Of a DNA stretch of 64,000 nucleotides, positions 9,559 to 18,909 are shown piece after piece. The translations under genes were made by a program, and so were the position numbers. Position 1 is the stretch's first letter; every line of letters begins with the position of its first letter. The notes beneath the pieces were generated by a model. That model was not told the DNA's origin. It did no database searches and saw only the letters and a list, made by a program, of their open reading frames with translations. Source of the DNA: SCRD01 sp046705285 (GTDB lineage: Bacteria > Acidobacteriota > Terriglobia > UBA7540); NCBI GenBank assembly GCA_046705285.1, contig JBJKQK010000083.1:14477-78476 (forward strand), given 5' to 3'.

Positions 9559-9786
9559 AACCTCACAGACTCTCGGGTTCTCAAAGCCGCTGTGACTTTC
9601 TTGCCAACCAGATCAAAAGGCGAGACTTCGCAGAATCACAGTTCCAGTACCAGGCAAAATGCCATGCAGCGATCGAAGGGCAGAAAAAAGAAAGCGTTGC
9701 TGTTTGCAAGAATAATAACTCAGTGTCAATAGCAGCACCTGTCTGTGCCCTGCAAAGCACACAGGACGGCGCTAACTTTCCGCTGG

Positions 9787-10476
9787 TTACTGCTTCTGAC
9801 CTGTGCCCCGAACGAAGACCGCCTTGCCGGGAGCAAACTCGATATGTGTAACATGATCGGGCAGCAGGAAAGGCTTGCTGAGATCGATTTTAAATTCGGA
9901 CTGGACGTAAGTCTCGATAAACCAATTGACGAGCCAATCAGAAAGTGTAGTATTTCCGATCCGCATGTTCTTGATCGTAACCTTGCCAGTTCCATTTCCG
10001 CTCTCAACCACCCCCAGCGCCGTCACATGCTGTGTGCCAGTGAATATCGAGGCGAGCAGGCTGGCGCCGAGCTGATCGCCGAGTTGCCCAGTGGGCTTGA
10101 GCTGGTCAAAATTGACATTCGCCGCGCCAAAAACGCCTTCGGGTTTGAAATGAATGTCAATATCAGACACGCCCGCAGGCAAGAACTGAGGACGATCATA
10201 TTTGATAAATGAATTCACTTCCATATCCGTGATCACGACCGGTTTCTCTGATCTGGCCCCCGTCCGACTCGGCGATGAAAGCTCCATCATTTTGGCTTGG
10301 AACCCATTTGCCGCGGCCTGAGAAAGTCCAGCCGTCGGATGCGATTGTTCCGGAAGGGCCACGGTTGTCAAATCACAAAGGCCCAACAAAATACAGCTGA
10401 CCATCAGCGGTAGAAGCACCCCAGCCATAAGTTGCCTCGCATCTGTGGGCCTAACAATGGCAAAAAACTTCTCCAA
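9787..10476 (-). CDS. Conserved hypothetical membrane-anchored protein following the AsmA-like gene
   Basis: About 229 residues; I do not recognise a named family with certainty. One N-terminal hydrophobic segment (MAGVLLPLMVSCILLGLCDL) is a signal anchor, followed by a soluble, strand-rich domain (for example ITDMEVNSFIKYDRPQFLPAG, GKVTIKNMRIGN). The longest frame starts at 10554 inside the upstream gene. I prefer a TTG at 10476, because AAGGAGA at 10484-10490 sits 8 nt before it and overlaps the upstream stop, giving a 13 nt gap. Its place after an AsmA-like protein suggests a shared cell-envelope task, perhaps in lipid movement; that is inference. Confidence 0.7.
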   Translation of the reverse strand: MEKFFAIVRPTDARQLMAGVLLPLMVSCILLGLCDLTTVALPEQSHPTAGLSQAAANGFQAKMMELSSPSRTGARSEKPVVITDMEVNSFIKYDRPQFLPAGVSDIDIHFKPEGVFGAANVNFDQLKPTGQLGDQLGASLLASIFTGTQHVTALGVVESGNGTGKVTIKNMRIGNTTLSDWLVNWFIETYVQSEFKIDLSKPFLLPDHVTHIEFAPGKAVFVRGTGQKQ

Positions 10477-10489
10477 GAAAGCGTCTCCT

Positions 10490-13105
10490 TCAGGGTTGTG
10501 TTTGCGAGATCTGCCTTGAGGGAACCATCTCGAGATTACGAAGAGTGCCTGCAAAACGAAGGTCGGCTAACCGGGAAATGGGACCAGCCGGCTGCGGATG
10601 GATCGGTATCCAAGGTCGGTGAATCCCACGCAAGTCGGCCCGCACCCGTAACTTCGCAGTTCCATCAAAGCCGTAATCGCCTCGCAGTTCGAATTCAGCA
10701 CCCGAAAGGTTCACGGGAAAATCCTCAAGCACCACTCTGCGGTCTTGAACGCGAAGATGTGCCGTGGCCGTGGTAACGAATAGTGGTTGTGAACTCGCCT
10801 CAAAAACGTCCATCCCGAAACGCCGGGCCAGAATCTGAACGGGATCGAAGCTGCCAAGACTGCCGATTTCAAGTCGAACTGTCGCCTTGCCTTGCAGGCT
10901 GCGGACGATTTCGGCGTGGGTTGAACCGTGGGCCTCAAAACTGCCTGCAGCAGAATAAAATCCTTGAACCCCGGTCAAGGCCGGCGGCAGGTAATCGCGC
11001 AAAGCCTGCACGGCGGCCCTGCTGACTTCCACGTGCACCGAGATGCCAGGCGAAGTTTTTGCCAAATCTACCACTGCATTCCCACTTCCGCGACCGCCAC
11101 CGGCTTCAAAACTGACCTTCGAAAGACGAATCTCGCGGTCATGGATTTCTATGCTGGCTCGAAACTCATGCAACCCGAGGGTCCGGTAAGACAACAGCGG
11201 CGTGAAGAAATGGCCACGCGCGTCCACGTGAGTAGCCAGATGAAAAGAGGGTCGGCGTCCACTGATCCAGGAACTTATGCCTGAGAATTTGCCGAAAAAC
11301 GATCGTGAATTATGGTTTCCGATTCCGTCAAACGACCGAGAAAGTTGTCCGACACTCACCTTGTCCGCCGTCAGACTGAAGTTCCACGGTGCGCGGGACT
11401 CGCGTTGGTGCATTACCCATCCGGAGAAAACACTGGTACCCATCACAGCTAGAAACGGGTTAATAACAATTTGCTTGCCGTATACCTGAAGGCGAGCCCG
11501 CGGAATGTTCAATGGCTCACGCAGCCCCGGAACCACAAGCCGAGCGCTGCGGACGGTGGCCTGGGCGGTTACATTAGGCTTGGTCCAGGGCCAGGCTCGG
11601 CCAGCGAGGTACATGGTAAAGGACCCGACCCCGTCAGCTTTCAGATGACTCGCCGAAAGCAGGCCCACTGCACGCCCGAACTGCAGAAGCCTGTTGAGGT
11701 TGACAGCTTGCGAGTAAAGTGTCAACTCGTATTCCGGATGCTCCGGCACACGTCCCCGCACCCTCGCAAAGGAAATATGCCTCAGGGTTCCTTCGGCAAC
11801 CACTTCAACGCCAGACGCCAGGTGGACACGGGTGGGATATAAGCGTGCGAGGGACCCTGTGATGCGAATTGCCAAATCGGAGACGGGAAATGCGCCTGAA
11901 GACGTGTCCAGCAGCGCGTGGCGGGCATTCAGGAAACCACCGTAACGCTGACCGCCCCAAGGCCCCCGCACCGAAATCATTCCATTGAGCCGACCTTTGA
12001 GTCCCCAGCTGAAGTGGTTTCCGAAAACTCGCGTGCCAAGCCTCATCAAATCCTGAAGTCGAGAGCGTTCAAAAGCGACGACCAGATCCAGATCGGGGTG
12101 GGAGGCGACCTTTGTTATAGAACCCTCCAGGTGGACTTGCGAATTCGCAAAAGCGAGGTCCATACCGCTGATCAATAGGCTCTTCTTGTCACGATCGAAC
12201 TGACCTCTGAAATGCAAGTCACATGGGATGTCATTCGGTGGTGGCAATTGCTCCCAGCGATGCAGCTGGCTCAACTGCGCTTCACCCGAAAATTCTATCT
12301 TCCGGAGAGTCCCGTCCAAGTGTATTACACTGCTCATGACTCCATATACTTCCGGATTATCCCCTGTCAGGAGCGGAATCCAGTCGTAGAGCAATGCTCC
12401 TTGGGTTCTAAGGGTTGCGTCCAACGTGCGGCCGCGAGGAGCAGCCGGTGACCACACCCCGTCCATGGCAACCAGCCCCGGGGTGGGAAATTCAAGATCG
12501 GTGCGGACAGGGTTACCCGCTATTCGGAAACTGAGGCGGTCCGAGCGATAATCGAAGTCGAGACGCGCATTCGTGTCAACAATTGCAAATGGCTTCTTAT
12601 TTTCGCCTGCCTTGAAATTAAGGCGGGCATCCTCGACATCAACCGACAAATCGGACGCCAGCGACGCTGAAGCGCTGCCAGCCGATGGGTGAGAAACCCC
12701 ACTTTGCAGTAACAGATTCTCAATGTTCCATTTCCCTGCCGAGTTCCGAACGATGTTGATGCTGGGGCCGTTAAAACGCAGAGTTCCGAAATAGAGATGA
12801 GAGTGCCAGAGGCTCCGCCACAAGAGATCGCAATCAATGCTGTTAACCCGTATGAACGGCTCCAGTCCAAAGGCAGGGTCTTCATCAACAACGACGTCGT
12901 CGACGTCGAATCCGAGACGTGGAAAGAAGCGTACTGCAATGTGGCCGAGCGTCACTTTTCGGTGCAATGCACGCTCGAGCGCAGCCCGCAGCAACGGACG
13001 GTACCGCCTTACATTCAGAAAAGAAGGGACCACCCACGCTACCGCTGCCAGCAGCACCAGAGCGAAAACCGCGTTCCTCAGATATCGACGCTTGCGCGGA
13101 CTCAT
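10490..13105 (-). CDS. AsmA-like/TamB-superfamily inner-membrane protein
   Basis: 871 residues. A single N-terminal membrane helix (RYLRNAVFALVLLAAVAWVV) is followed by the AsmA signature around LERALHRKVTLGHIAVRFFP, then a long beta-rich periplasmic region and an AsmA-type C-terminal repeat domain (around GRGSGNAVVDLAKTSPGISV). Proteins of this superfamily form long hydrophobic grooves thought to carry phospholipids between membranes. The ATG at 13105 shares its first base with the lepB stop (TAATG), so translation is coupled; a longer frame from 13237 runs inside lepB and is rejected. A downstream small membrane protein follows after 13 bp. Confidence 0.85.
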   Translation of the reverse strand: MSPRKRRYLRNAVFALVLLAAVAWVVPSFLNVRRYRPLLRAALERALHRKVTLGHIAVRFFPRLGFDVDDVVVDEDPAFGLEPFIRVNSIDCDLLWRSLWHSHLYFGTLRFNGPSINIVRNSAGKWNIENLLLQSGVSHPSAGSASASLASDLSVDVEDARLNFKAGENKKPFAIVDTNARLDFDYRSDRLSFRIAGNPVRTDLEFPTPGLVAMDGVWSPAAPRGRTLDATLRTQGALLYDWIPLLTGDNPEVYGVMSSVIHLDGTLRKIEFSGEAQLSQLHRWEQLPPPNDIPCDLHFRGQFDRDKKSLLISGMDLAFANSQVHLEGSITKVASHPDLDLVVAFERSRLQDLMRLGTRVFGNHFSWGLKGRLNGMISVRGPWGGQRYGGFLNARHALLDTSSGAFPVSDLAIRITGSLARLYPTRVHLASGVEVVAEGTLRHISFARVRGRVPEHPEYELTLYSQAVNLNRLLQFGRAVGLLSASHLKADGVGSFTMYLAGRAWPWTKPNVTAQATVRSARLVVPGLREPLNIPRARLQVYGKQIVINPFLAVMGTSVFSGWVMHQRESRAPWNFSLTADKVSVGQLSRSFDGIGNHNSRSFFGKFSGISSWISGRRPSFHLATHVDARGHFFTPLLSYRTLGLHEFRASIEIHDREIRLSKVSFEAGGGRGSGNAVVDLAKTSPGISVHVEVSRAAVQALRDYLPPALTGVQGFYSAAGSFEAHGSTHAEIVRSLQGKATVRLEIGSLGSFDPVQILARRFGMDVFEASSQPLFVTTATAHLRVQDRRVVLEDFPVNLSGAEFELRGDYGFDGTAKLRVRADLRGIHRPWIPIHPQPAGPISRLADLRFAGTLRNLEMVPSRQISQTQP

Positions 13106-13869
13106 TAGTGTACAAGCTTGAAAGTTCTGTCCCAGCGCGTCCGGGTGAAGAAATGGATAATCATGCTTCCAAGCTGCTTTAAACGGTCGCCCAACGAGTT
13201 CTTCAGATACTGCCCCGGCGGCGTTTCGTAAGACCAATAGATGATAAGCGGTCGGCCGTCAATCAGTTTACGGGGCACAAATCCCCAGAACCGGCTGTCC
13301 CAACTCTCTTCACGATTGTCCCCCATAACAAAGTACTCGTGTGGGGGCACAACCAACCAGCCATTCTTCACGTAATTCTGAAATTCAGCCATCCAGGTCG
13401 CCGTTGCACCCTGCATCTCACCCCAGGAGGCGGGAGGAAAGTCATCGCCGGGCCGCAGCTCATTCGGGTAACTATTTCGCACATAGGGTTCCGGCACCTC
13501 CTTCCCATTGACGAACACCTTGCGGTGTACGATGCGAACGCGATCACCCGGAAGCCCGATCACCCTCTTGACAAAATGTTCGCCCGGTTCCTGAGCGTCG
13601 TCAGCGGGACCAGGAAATTTGAAAACCACAATGTCATTATGATGAATTCTTCTGTACGGGAGAAATCGGGCCAGCGGACCATGTGGATAACCAAATGCAA
13701 ACTTATTCACCAGCAAATGATCGCCGATAAGAAGCGTATTTTCCATCGATCCAGTCGGAATCTTGAAGGCTTGAACCACAAACGTAGTTCCGAAAATTGC
13801 AAGGATGACCGTCACGATCAACGACTCAAAGGTGTCACGTAACGATGATTTCCGGTAGGGTTCAGCCAT
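13105..13869 (-). CDS. lepB: Signal peptidase I
   Basis: 254 residues. One membrane helix (ESLIVTVILAIFGTTFVVQAF) precedes the catalytic Ser in IPTGSMENTL. The general-base Lys is in HFVKRVIGLPGDRV and the later family box is YFVMGDNREESWDSRFWG. It cleaves Sec and Tat signal peptides on the outer face of the inner membrane. The ATG at 13869 overlaps the end of rnc by 8 bp (ATGGCTGA); the open frame continues to 13953 inside rnc, which I do not accept as the start. The neighbourhood rnc-lepB is a common bacterial arrangement. Confidence 0.95.
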   Translation of the reverse strand: MAEPYRKSSLRDTFESLIVTVILAIFGTTFVVQAFKIPTGSMENTLLIGDHLLVNKFAFGYPHGPLARFLPYRRIHHNDIVVFKFPGPADDAQEPGEHFVKRVIGLPGDRVRIVHRKVFVNGKEVPEPYVRNSYPNELRPGDDFPPASWGEMQGATATWMAEFQNYVKNGWLVVPPHEYFVMGDNREESWDSRFWGFVPRKLIDGRPLIIYWSYETPPGQYLKNSLGDRLKQLGSMIIHFFTRTRWDRTFKLVH

Positions 13870-14608
13870 CAGCCTCCGCCTTTGCCGTGAGGATCGCCAG
13901 TGCACGTTTGGCTGCCTGCTGTTGCGCAGCCTTCTTGCTGCCACCGCTCCCACGGGCCACTACGCTGTCTCCGGCCCTCACCTCTACCATGAAGGTCTTC
14001 TGGTGTTCCAATCCGCCCTCCTCAACCACACGGTACTGTGCAGGACCCCGGCGGTCCGCTTGCAGATATTCCTGCAAAACCCCCTTGTAATTCGTCCCGT
14101 ACAACTCTTCGACACGGCCCGAAAGATCAGACGGCAGGATGACCTGTTCCACCAACTTCCTGGCCGCCTCTAAACCTCCGTCGCGATAAACGGCGGCCAA
14201 TAGAGCCTCCACGGCGTCCGCCAGGATGCCAGACTTCCTCCTGCCGCCACTCTTCTCCTCGGATAAGCCAAGGAGCAGGTAGTCACCCAACTCAAGATCA
14301 GCCGCAACCCCACGCAAATAGCTTGAGGCCACCAGGCTCGAACGCGCAAGCGATAGTTTCCCTTCGTCATATTCGGGAAAAGCTTCGATAAGCCGTAACG
14401 TGACCGCAAAATTCAGGACGGCATCACCGAGGAATTCCATCAGCTCGTTATCTCGGGTGTGCTGGGGTGCCTCCTGGGCATATGAGGAGTGGGTAAGGGC
14501 TTCTATTAGCAAACTCTGGTCTCGGAACCTGTAGCCGATACGTTTTTCCAGTCTTTCCAAGGAAGGTCTTGCCATTCTACGGCGATGCACTCCGGACGGC
14601 TTTCTCAT
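13862..14608 (-). CDS. rnc: Ribonuclease III
   Basis: 248 residues from the ATG at 14608, or 237 from a second ATG at 14575; both contain the whole enzyme and the choice is open. The RNase III signature is NELMEFLGDAVLNF, with the second metal-binding cluster in GILADAVEALLAAVYRDGG. A C-terminal double-stranded-RNA-binding domain runs from about residue 165 (NYKGVLQEYLQ) to SGGSKKAAQQQAAKRAL. It processes rRNA precursors and structured mRNAs. It lies 60 bp downstream of the TPR-protein gene and overlaps lepB by 8 bp. Confidence 0.95.
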   Translation of the reverse strand: MRKPSGVHRRRMARPSLERLEKRIGYRFRDQSLLIEALTHSSYAQEAPQHTRDNELMEFLGDAVLNFAVTLRLIEAFPEYDEGKLSLARSSLVASSYLRGVAADLELGDYLLLGLSEEKSGGRRKSGILADAVEALLAAVYRDGGLEAARKLVEQVILPSDLSGRVEELYGTNYKGVLQEYLQADRRGPAQYRVVEEGGLEHQKTFMVEVRAGDSVVARGSGGSKKAAQQQAAKRALAILTAKAEADG

Positions 14609-14668
14609 TCAGCGAGACCCGGGATGTCACACCAGAATTGTTTCGTGTCGCGCAGCTTACAACCCGAT

Positions 14669-15793
14669 TTAAGGTTTCGCTGCAGCCTTGGCCTGGGAAG
14701 CTTTTTCCTGCTTCAGTTTCTCAATTTGCTGGTTGGCAAGCTTCTCGATAATGGTTCCCTGGGCCAACTGCCCCGCCTTGGAAAAAGCGCTGATTGCCTC
14801 GTCCAGTTTATGTTCTCCGGCAAAGGCCTCTCCCAGCCGGTAGTAATCAACGGGGCTTGGTGTCTCAGATTTTGCAATTGCCGTCTTGTAACTTTCCTCA
14901 GCCTTTTCCAGTTGTCCCACGTCCGGACCAACAAGGGCCATGGTGGCGCGCTCAAGGTGAATCATCCCCAGAGAGGCGTAAATGCCCGCTGAAATCTGAT
15001 CCTTTCGTTTCTGATACGCCGCGTCAGATTCATTCGGCCGCTTCGGAATCTGTCCGATTTCCTGCAAGGCCTGCTGCGCATAACTGGCCGCCTGGTCCAG
15101 CCTCTTCGCTTTTTCGGTATCACTCACATTCGTCAACATTTGTGGCAGAGGCATAACACTTGTAACCAGAACCAGGCCCATAAGATTTTGGGGGTCAAGG
15201 CCAAGGCTTTTCTGTGCATATTTCAGCACGTCAGCCGGGTCGTTCTTCTGCTGGTAGGCACTCGCTTCAATGGCATAGACGTAAGTCAGGAGAGGGCTCT
15301 TGGGAAAACTCTGCGTGAAAGCCTCGGCGTCCTTGATCATCGGATCCGGGTCTTGCTCGTTCTTAAGTTTGTTGTACGCTTGGGCTTCTGCCGCGCTCAC
15401 CTGAGGCCCGCCGCCATTCGCTTTCCGGGCGGCCCTTGCAGACGGAGTGAACTGCTTCATGTAGGTTATAAGCCTTCCGGTATTGGCCTCATTATCCTTA
15501 GCGCCCGCCTTGGTCATTTTTTTCTCAATATCAGGGGTAAACTCAAAGTCAAGACCGCGGGCTTTAACCTCGTCGGCCACTTGTCCCAAGTGCTCCTTGT
15601 TGTGTTTAATGAGCTTAATGACTTCCTCTTCCGTAAGGGGAGCTTCCACGGGCGCTGCTGACTTTACAGCAGGCTTTTCGGTTTTCTGTCCGTTCTGCGC
15701 ACCCATGGCCACGCGCCCGTTCAAGAGGACAGTTCCGGCTAGCAGCAAAGTCAAACCTGTTGCAAGGCTGACAGCCTTCTTTGTCAACGACAT
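14669..15793 (-). CDS. Secreted TPR-repeat protein of unknown function
   Basis: 374 residues with a signal peptide (MSLTKKAVSLATGLTLLLAG, cleavage near AMGAQ). The next region, EEEVIKLIKHNKEHLGQVADE, resembles a repeat found at the front of many acidobacterial periplasmic proteins. Helical TPR-like repeats follow between about residues 125 and 360, such as SPVDYYRLGEAFAGEHKLDEAISAFSKAG. The C-terminus is rich in Lys, Gln and Ala. TAGGAG lies 6 nt before the ATG. It is the first gene of the TPR-rnc-lepB-asmA-like run and probably acts as a periplasmic scaffold; the partner is unknown. Confidence 0.8.
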   Translation of the reverse strand: MSLTKKAVSLATGLTLLLAGTVLLNGRVAMGAQNGQKTEKPAVKSAAPVEAPLTEEEVIKLIKHNKEHLGQVADEVKARGLDFEFTPDIEKKMTKAGAKDNEANTGRLITYMKQFTPSARAARKANGGGPQVSAAEAQAYNKLKNEQDPDPMIKDAEAFTQSFPKSPLLTYVYAIEASAYQQKNDPADVLKYAQKSLGLDPQNLMGLVLVTSVMPLPQMLTNVSDTEKAKRLDQAASYAQQALQEIGQIPKRPNESDAAYQKRKDQISAGIYASLGMIHLERATMALVGPDVGQLEKAEESYKTAIAKSETPSPVDYYRLGEAFAGEHKLDEAISAFSKAGQLAQGTIIEKLANQQIEKLKQEKASQAKAAAKP

Positions 15794-15830
15794 AATACAC
15801 TCCTAACTTTCCAAACAATTGGTATAAGTC

Positions 15831-15859
15831 AGCGTACTAAAAGCTGTATTCCCTGTCAA
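15831..15859 (-). promoter_or_regulatory. Candidate promoter for the TPR-rnc-lepB operon
   Basis: On the minus strand a perfect TTGACA (15859-15854) is followed after 17 bp by TACGCT (15836-15831), which matches the -10 consensus at only three positions. The strong -35 and the placement 38 bp before the ATG are in favour; the weak -10 is against. Confidence 0.4.
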
Positions 15860-15980
15860 CAAAGAGGCGCCGCGTTTCGCGGCAAACCGCCGACCCTCCC
15901 GCCTGTTTGGCTCTTCGACTGCACAACACTCCAGAAGCCTCAGAGCACAAGGTGGTGGCTCCCATGGTTCCTAACTAAAG

Positions 15981-16009
15981 TTGAGCCCCAACGGCTCCGC
16001 CAGTACAAT
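15981..16009 (+). promoter_or_regulatory. glmM promoter, implying a leaderless transcript
   Basis: TTGAGC (15981-15986) and TACAAT (16004-16009) are exactly 17 bp apart. Transcription would begin at about 16016-16018, on or just before the glmM ATG at 16018. No Shine-Dalgarno is present ahead of that ATG, which agrees with a leaderless message. Confidence 0.6.
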
Positions 16010-16017
16010 GTCAAATT

Positions 16018-17376
16018 ATGCCCAGTCGGAAACTTTTTGGCACAGATGGGATGCGAGGCGTCGCAGGCCGATATCCGCTTGACCCCGGCACAGTCTTGAA
16101 GGTCGGGAGGTCTCTTGGCAACTTGTTGTGTCAGATGAATGGCACCGGGCAATCGCAGGCGATCCTTGGAGAAGACACGCGAGAATCGAGCCGTTGGATT
16201 TCCGAAGCCCTTGCTGCAGGCGTAAAGGCCTCTGGAGCGAGATTGTCCTATGCTGGCGTCATTACAACACCCGGCATAGCCTTCCTTGCACGTCATTATG
16301 GGTTCACCGCTGGAATCATGGTGTCGGCGTCACACAATCCGTATTACGACAACGGCATCAAAGTCTTCTCCAATTCAGGAGTAAAGCTTTCAGAATCACA
16401 GGAATTAGAAATCGAAAGGGCCATCGAGCGCAATGGTTCCAGGGCCGGGACTCCGCTTCAGGAAGATCTCGTGGCCGAGCCGGTGTTCTTTGAACAGTAT
16501 GTTTCTTACCTTGAAAGCATTCTGCCTGGCGATCTAAAGTTTCCCAAAGCTCCCCTGGTTGTGGACTGCGCCAATGGAGCCGCATCGCGTGTGGTTCCAA
16601 CACTCCTGAAGAATCTCGGCATCGAAGCCCGTATCCTCAACGCCGCGCCCGATGGCCGTAACATCAACGTGCAGTGTGGTTCTCTTTACCCCGAATCCAT
16701 GGCTCACGAAACACGGGCTTCAGGAGCCCACCTTGGCGTGGCCTTCGACGGGGACGCCGACCGCGCTATATTCGCCACGAAAGACGGGCACATCGCTGAC
16801 GGCGATCACGTTTTATACGCGGTTGCCCCCTTCTACGAGCAGAATCAGAACCTGAAAGGGCACACAGTTGTCGGAACCCAGATGACCAACCTCGGACTGG
16901 AAAGAGCCTTTGAGCGGCACGGCATCTCGCTGAAGCGGACCGCAGTCGGGGATCGGTACGTCCTCGAAGAGATGCTCCGATCCGGTTACAACCTGGGCGG
17001 AGAGCCTTCCGGCCACATTATCTTTGCTGATCTTTCGCTGGCTGGCGACGGCATCGTCACATTGCTGCAGATGCTCCGTATCCTCGGAGAGACCGGAAGG
17101 TCCTTCACGGAGTTGGTGGACGGCCTCAAGCAATACCCGCAAATCATCCGTAATGTTCGCGTCCGTGAAAAGCGCCCGCTTGAATCAATCCCTGAGGTCG
17201 CCCGCACCATCGAAGCGTGCCGCGTTGAGCTTGGCAAAACGGGGCGCATCGTCGTTCGTTATTCGGGGACTGAACCGCTGGCGCGCGTAATGGTCGAAGC
17301 TGAAGATGAGGCCACCGTCAAGCTCCATGCTGAGCGCCTCGCGAAGGCCATTGAGTCTGCCATCGGCGCACAGTGA
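16018..17376 (+). CDS. glmM: Phosphoglucosamine mutase
   Basis: 452 residues, the usual length. It converts glucosamine-6-phosphate to glucosamine-1-phosphate on the way to UDP-GlcNAc for peptidoglycan and lipopolysaccharide. Visible motifs are FGTDGMRGVAG at the start, the phosphoserine loop MVSASHNPYYDNGIK, the Mg2+ loop FDGDADRAIF, the sugar-binding loop GGEPSGHIIF and the phosphate-binding RYSGTEPLARVMVE. No ribosome site precedes the ATG and a promoter -10 lies 8 nt upstream, so the message appears leaderless. It is divergent from the TPR-rnc-lepB operon. Confidence 0.96.
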   Translation: MPSRKLFGTDGMRGVAGRYPLDPGTVLKVGRSLGNLLCQMNGTGQSQAILGEDTRESSRWISEALAAGVKASGARLSYAGVITTPGIAFLARHYGFTAGIMVSASHNPYYDNGIKVFSNSGVKLSESQELEIERAIERNGSRAGTPLQEDLVAEPVFFEQYVSYLESILPGDLKFPKAPLVVDCANGAASRVVPTLLKNLGIEARILNAAPDGRNINVQCGSLYPESMAHETRASGAHLGVAFDGDADRAIFATKDGHIADGDHVLYAVAPFYEQNQNLKGHTVVGTQMTNLGLERAFERHGISLKRTAVGDRYVLEEMLRSGYNLGGEPSGHIIFADLSLAGDGIVTLLQMLRILGETGRSFTELVDGLKQYPQIIRNVRVREKRPLESIPEVARTIEACRVELGKTGRIVVRYSGTEPLARVMVEAEDEATVKLHAERLAKAIESAIGAQ

Positions 17377-17556
17377 TAGACTGGAAAGGGCTGTATCAGG
17401 CACTGATTTATGATGGGTCGAATGGCATGGACGGGGATGCTCCGCTGGTGTTTGCGGGACGTACTCCGGCGGGGATGAAGGCCAAGGCAACTCGTCACCG
17501 GGTTTCACGATCGCAGGTGCAGGTTTCGAACTAACCAGGCAGGAGGTAGCCAAATT

Positions 17557-18396
17557 ATGAATTTCCTGAAGGTCTCTCTGCTCTCCTTTCTTTCATTAAC
17601 CTGCTTGCAGCCCTTGTCAGCCCAAAAGACTGCCGGCGCAGACAACCTGCCCAAGCAGAACGAAGCCGTTACCGTGCCTGCCGAAACACGAATTCCTCTG
17701 GAGCTCCAGAACGCCATCAGTTCGAAAACCGCCTATGTGGGGCAGGCGATCTATTGCAGGACCATCTACCCCATCACAGTTGACAACCGGATCGTGATCC
17801 CGGTAGGGAGCTACGTTAAAGGAGCCATCACCCAGGTGGTCAAGCCCGGCCGGATCAGGGGCAAGGCGAGGCTCGGGCTTCGCTTTGATTCTCTCACGCT
17901 GCCAAACGGAGTCACCCAACCCCTGCGCGCAACGCTTTCGGCGTTCGCAGGCAATGGCAAGGAAGGATTCAATCGCAGAGAAGCAAAGATCGAAGGTCAA
18001 TCGACCAAAGGAAAGGACGCAGGGCGAGTAGCGCAGGCAACCGTGACCGGGGCTGAAATCGGCACGATTGCGGGTGTGTCGAGCCACAGTTCGCTCAAGG
18101 GCCTGGGGATCGGCAGTGCAGCAGGAGCCGCAGCTGGCGCAATCTGGGTTTTGGCCGGACGCGGCAAGCAGATTTATCTGCCACCAGGAACCAACCTGGA
18201 ACTTCAATTGGCCGCGCCACTGGAGTTTGCCCACGATCAACTCGATTTCAGGGGAGATCCTGCGCCTGCGCCGCCAGTAGCGCGCCCCCAGCAACCTGAT
18301 GGCGGGAGGGAATCGAGGCGACTTCGACGTCGCATCCCCCTGGGAGCCGCCCGGGTGGGCTCCATGGTGCTCAGAGGCCTGCGCCCGTTCAACTAA
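17557..18396 (+). CDS. Secreted protein, possibly TrbI/VirB10-like fold
   Basis: 279 residues with a signal peptide (MNFLKVSLLSFLSLTCLQPLSAQ). The body reads VPAETRIPLELQNAISSKTA, then a segment YVGQAIYCRTIYPITVDN, VIPVGSYVKGAI, a glycine/alanine-rich stretch (LGIGSAAGAAAGAIWVLAGRG) and LPPGTNLELQLAAPL. This order of a threshold-strand domain, Gly/Ala hydrophobic span and PPGT motif resembles the C-terminal domain of TrbI/VirB10, but no secretion-system genes are nearby, so I infer only fold similarity. The end is Arg- and Pro-rich. AGGAGG lies about 10 nt before the ATG. Confidence 0.7.
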   Translation: MNFLKVSLLSFLSLTCLQPLSAQKTAGADNLPKQNEAVTVPAETRIPLELQNAISSKTAYVGQAIYCRTIYPITVDNRIVIPVGSYVKGAITQVVKPGRIRGKARLGLRFDSLTLPNGVTQPLRATLSAFAGNGKEGFNRREAKIEGQSTKGKDAGRVAQATVTGAEIGTIAGVSSHSSLKGLGIGSAAGAAAGAIWVLAGRGKQIYLPPGTNLELQLAAPLEFAHDQLDFRGDPAPAPPVARPQQPDGGRESRRLRRRIPLGAARVGSMVLRGLRPFN

Positions 18397-18517
18397 AACT
18401 GAGTTTGCGTTGATAACTGCTCCTGGCCAAAACACCTTTTGAGCCCCCGCCAAAGAGGCCGGAGCCCCGCTTCAACCTGGAAAAGCGATACGCGAACCAA
18501 AAACTGCGGCTTGCCTT

Positions 18518-18790
18518 TTACAGGAACACCACTGACTGAAGGCTGGTGATCTCAAACCTTTTTCGGCAGCGCGGGTTCTGGCACTGAACAAAGTCATCGC
18601 GCCGCAGCAGGTACGGTCGGGCTTTCTGGAACCGCGCCCGGTCGCGTTCGTCAGCGTTTCCTCTCAGGCTCTTTTTCTTTGTCCGTTCGATCCATCGAAT
18701 CTGGTACGTTGCGGACTGGTGGCAGAACAGGCAGGACAGGTTGGCTGGTTTTGAAACTTCTCTTTCGTCGAAAAAGTCGCGTTCTTCCAT
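18518..18790 (-). CDS. Small zinc-ribbon-like protein of unknown function
   Basis: 90 residues. CLFCHQSA in the first third and CQNPRCRKRFE near the end give two Cys pairs that could hold one zinc. Between them is a strongly basic, helical stretch (ERTKKKSLRGNADERDRARF). It is flanked by about 120 bp of non-coding DNA on each side and belongs to no clear operon. The Cys spacing and charge suggest nucleic-acid or protein binding; the family is not recognised. Confidence 0.6.
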   Translation of the reverse strand: MEERDFFDEREVSKPANLSCLFCHQSATYQIRWIERTKKKSLRGNADERDRARFQKARPYLLRRDDFVQCQNPRCRKRFEITSLQSVVFL

Positions 18791-18909
18791 GAGTTAGATA
18801 TTCTAGCGCGAATCCGGAAATGCTGCAGGATGATTCCCCTCCACGAGCGGAAATAATACCCGCTATGCCGGATTCCGCAACCTTTCAGCCTGCCACCGGG
18901 TCCGCTATC

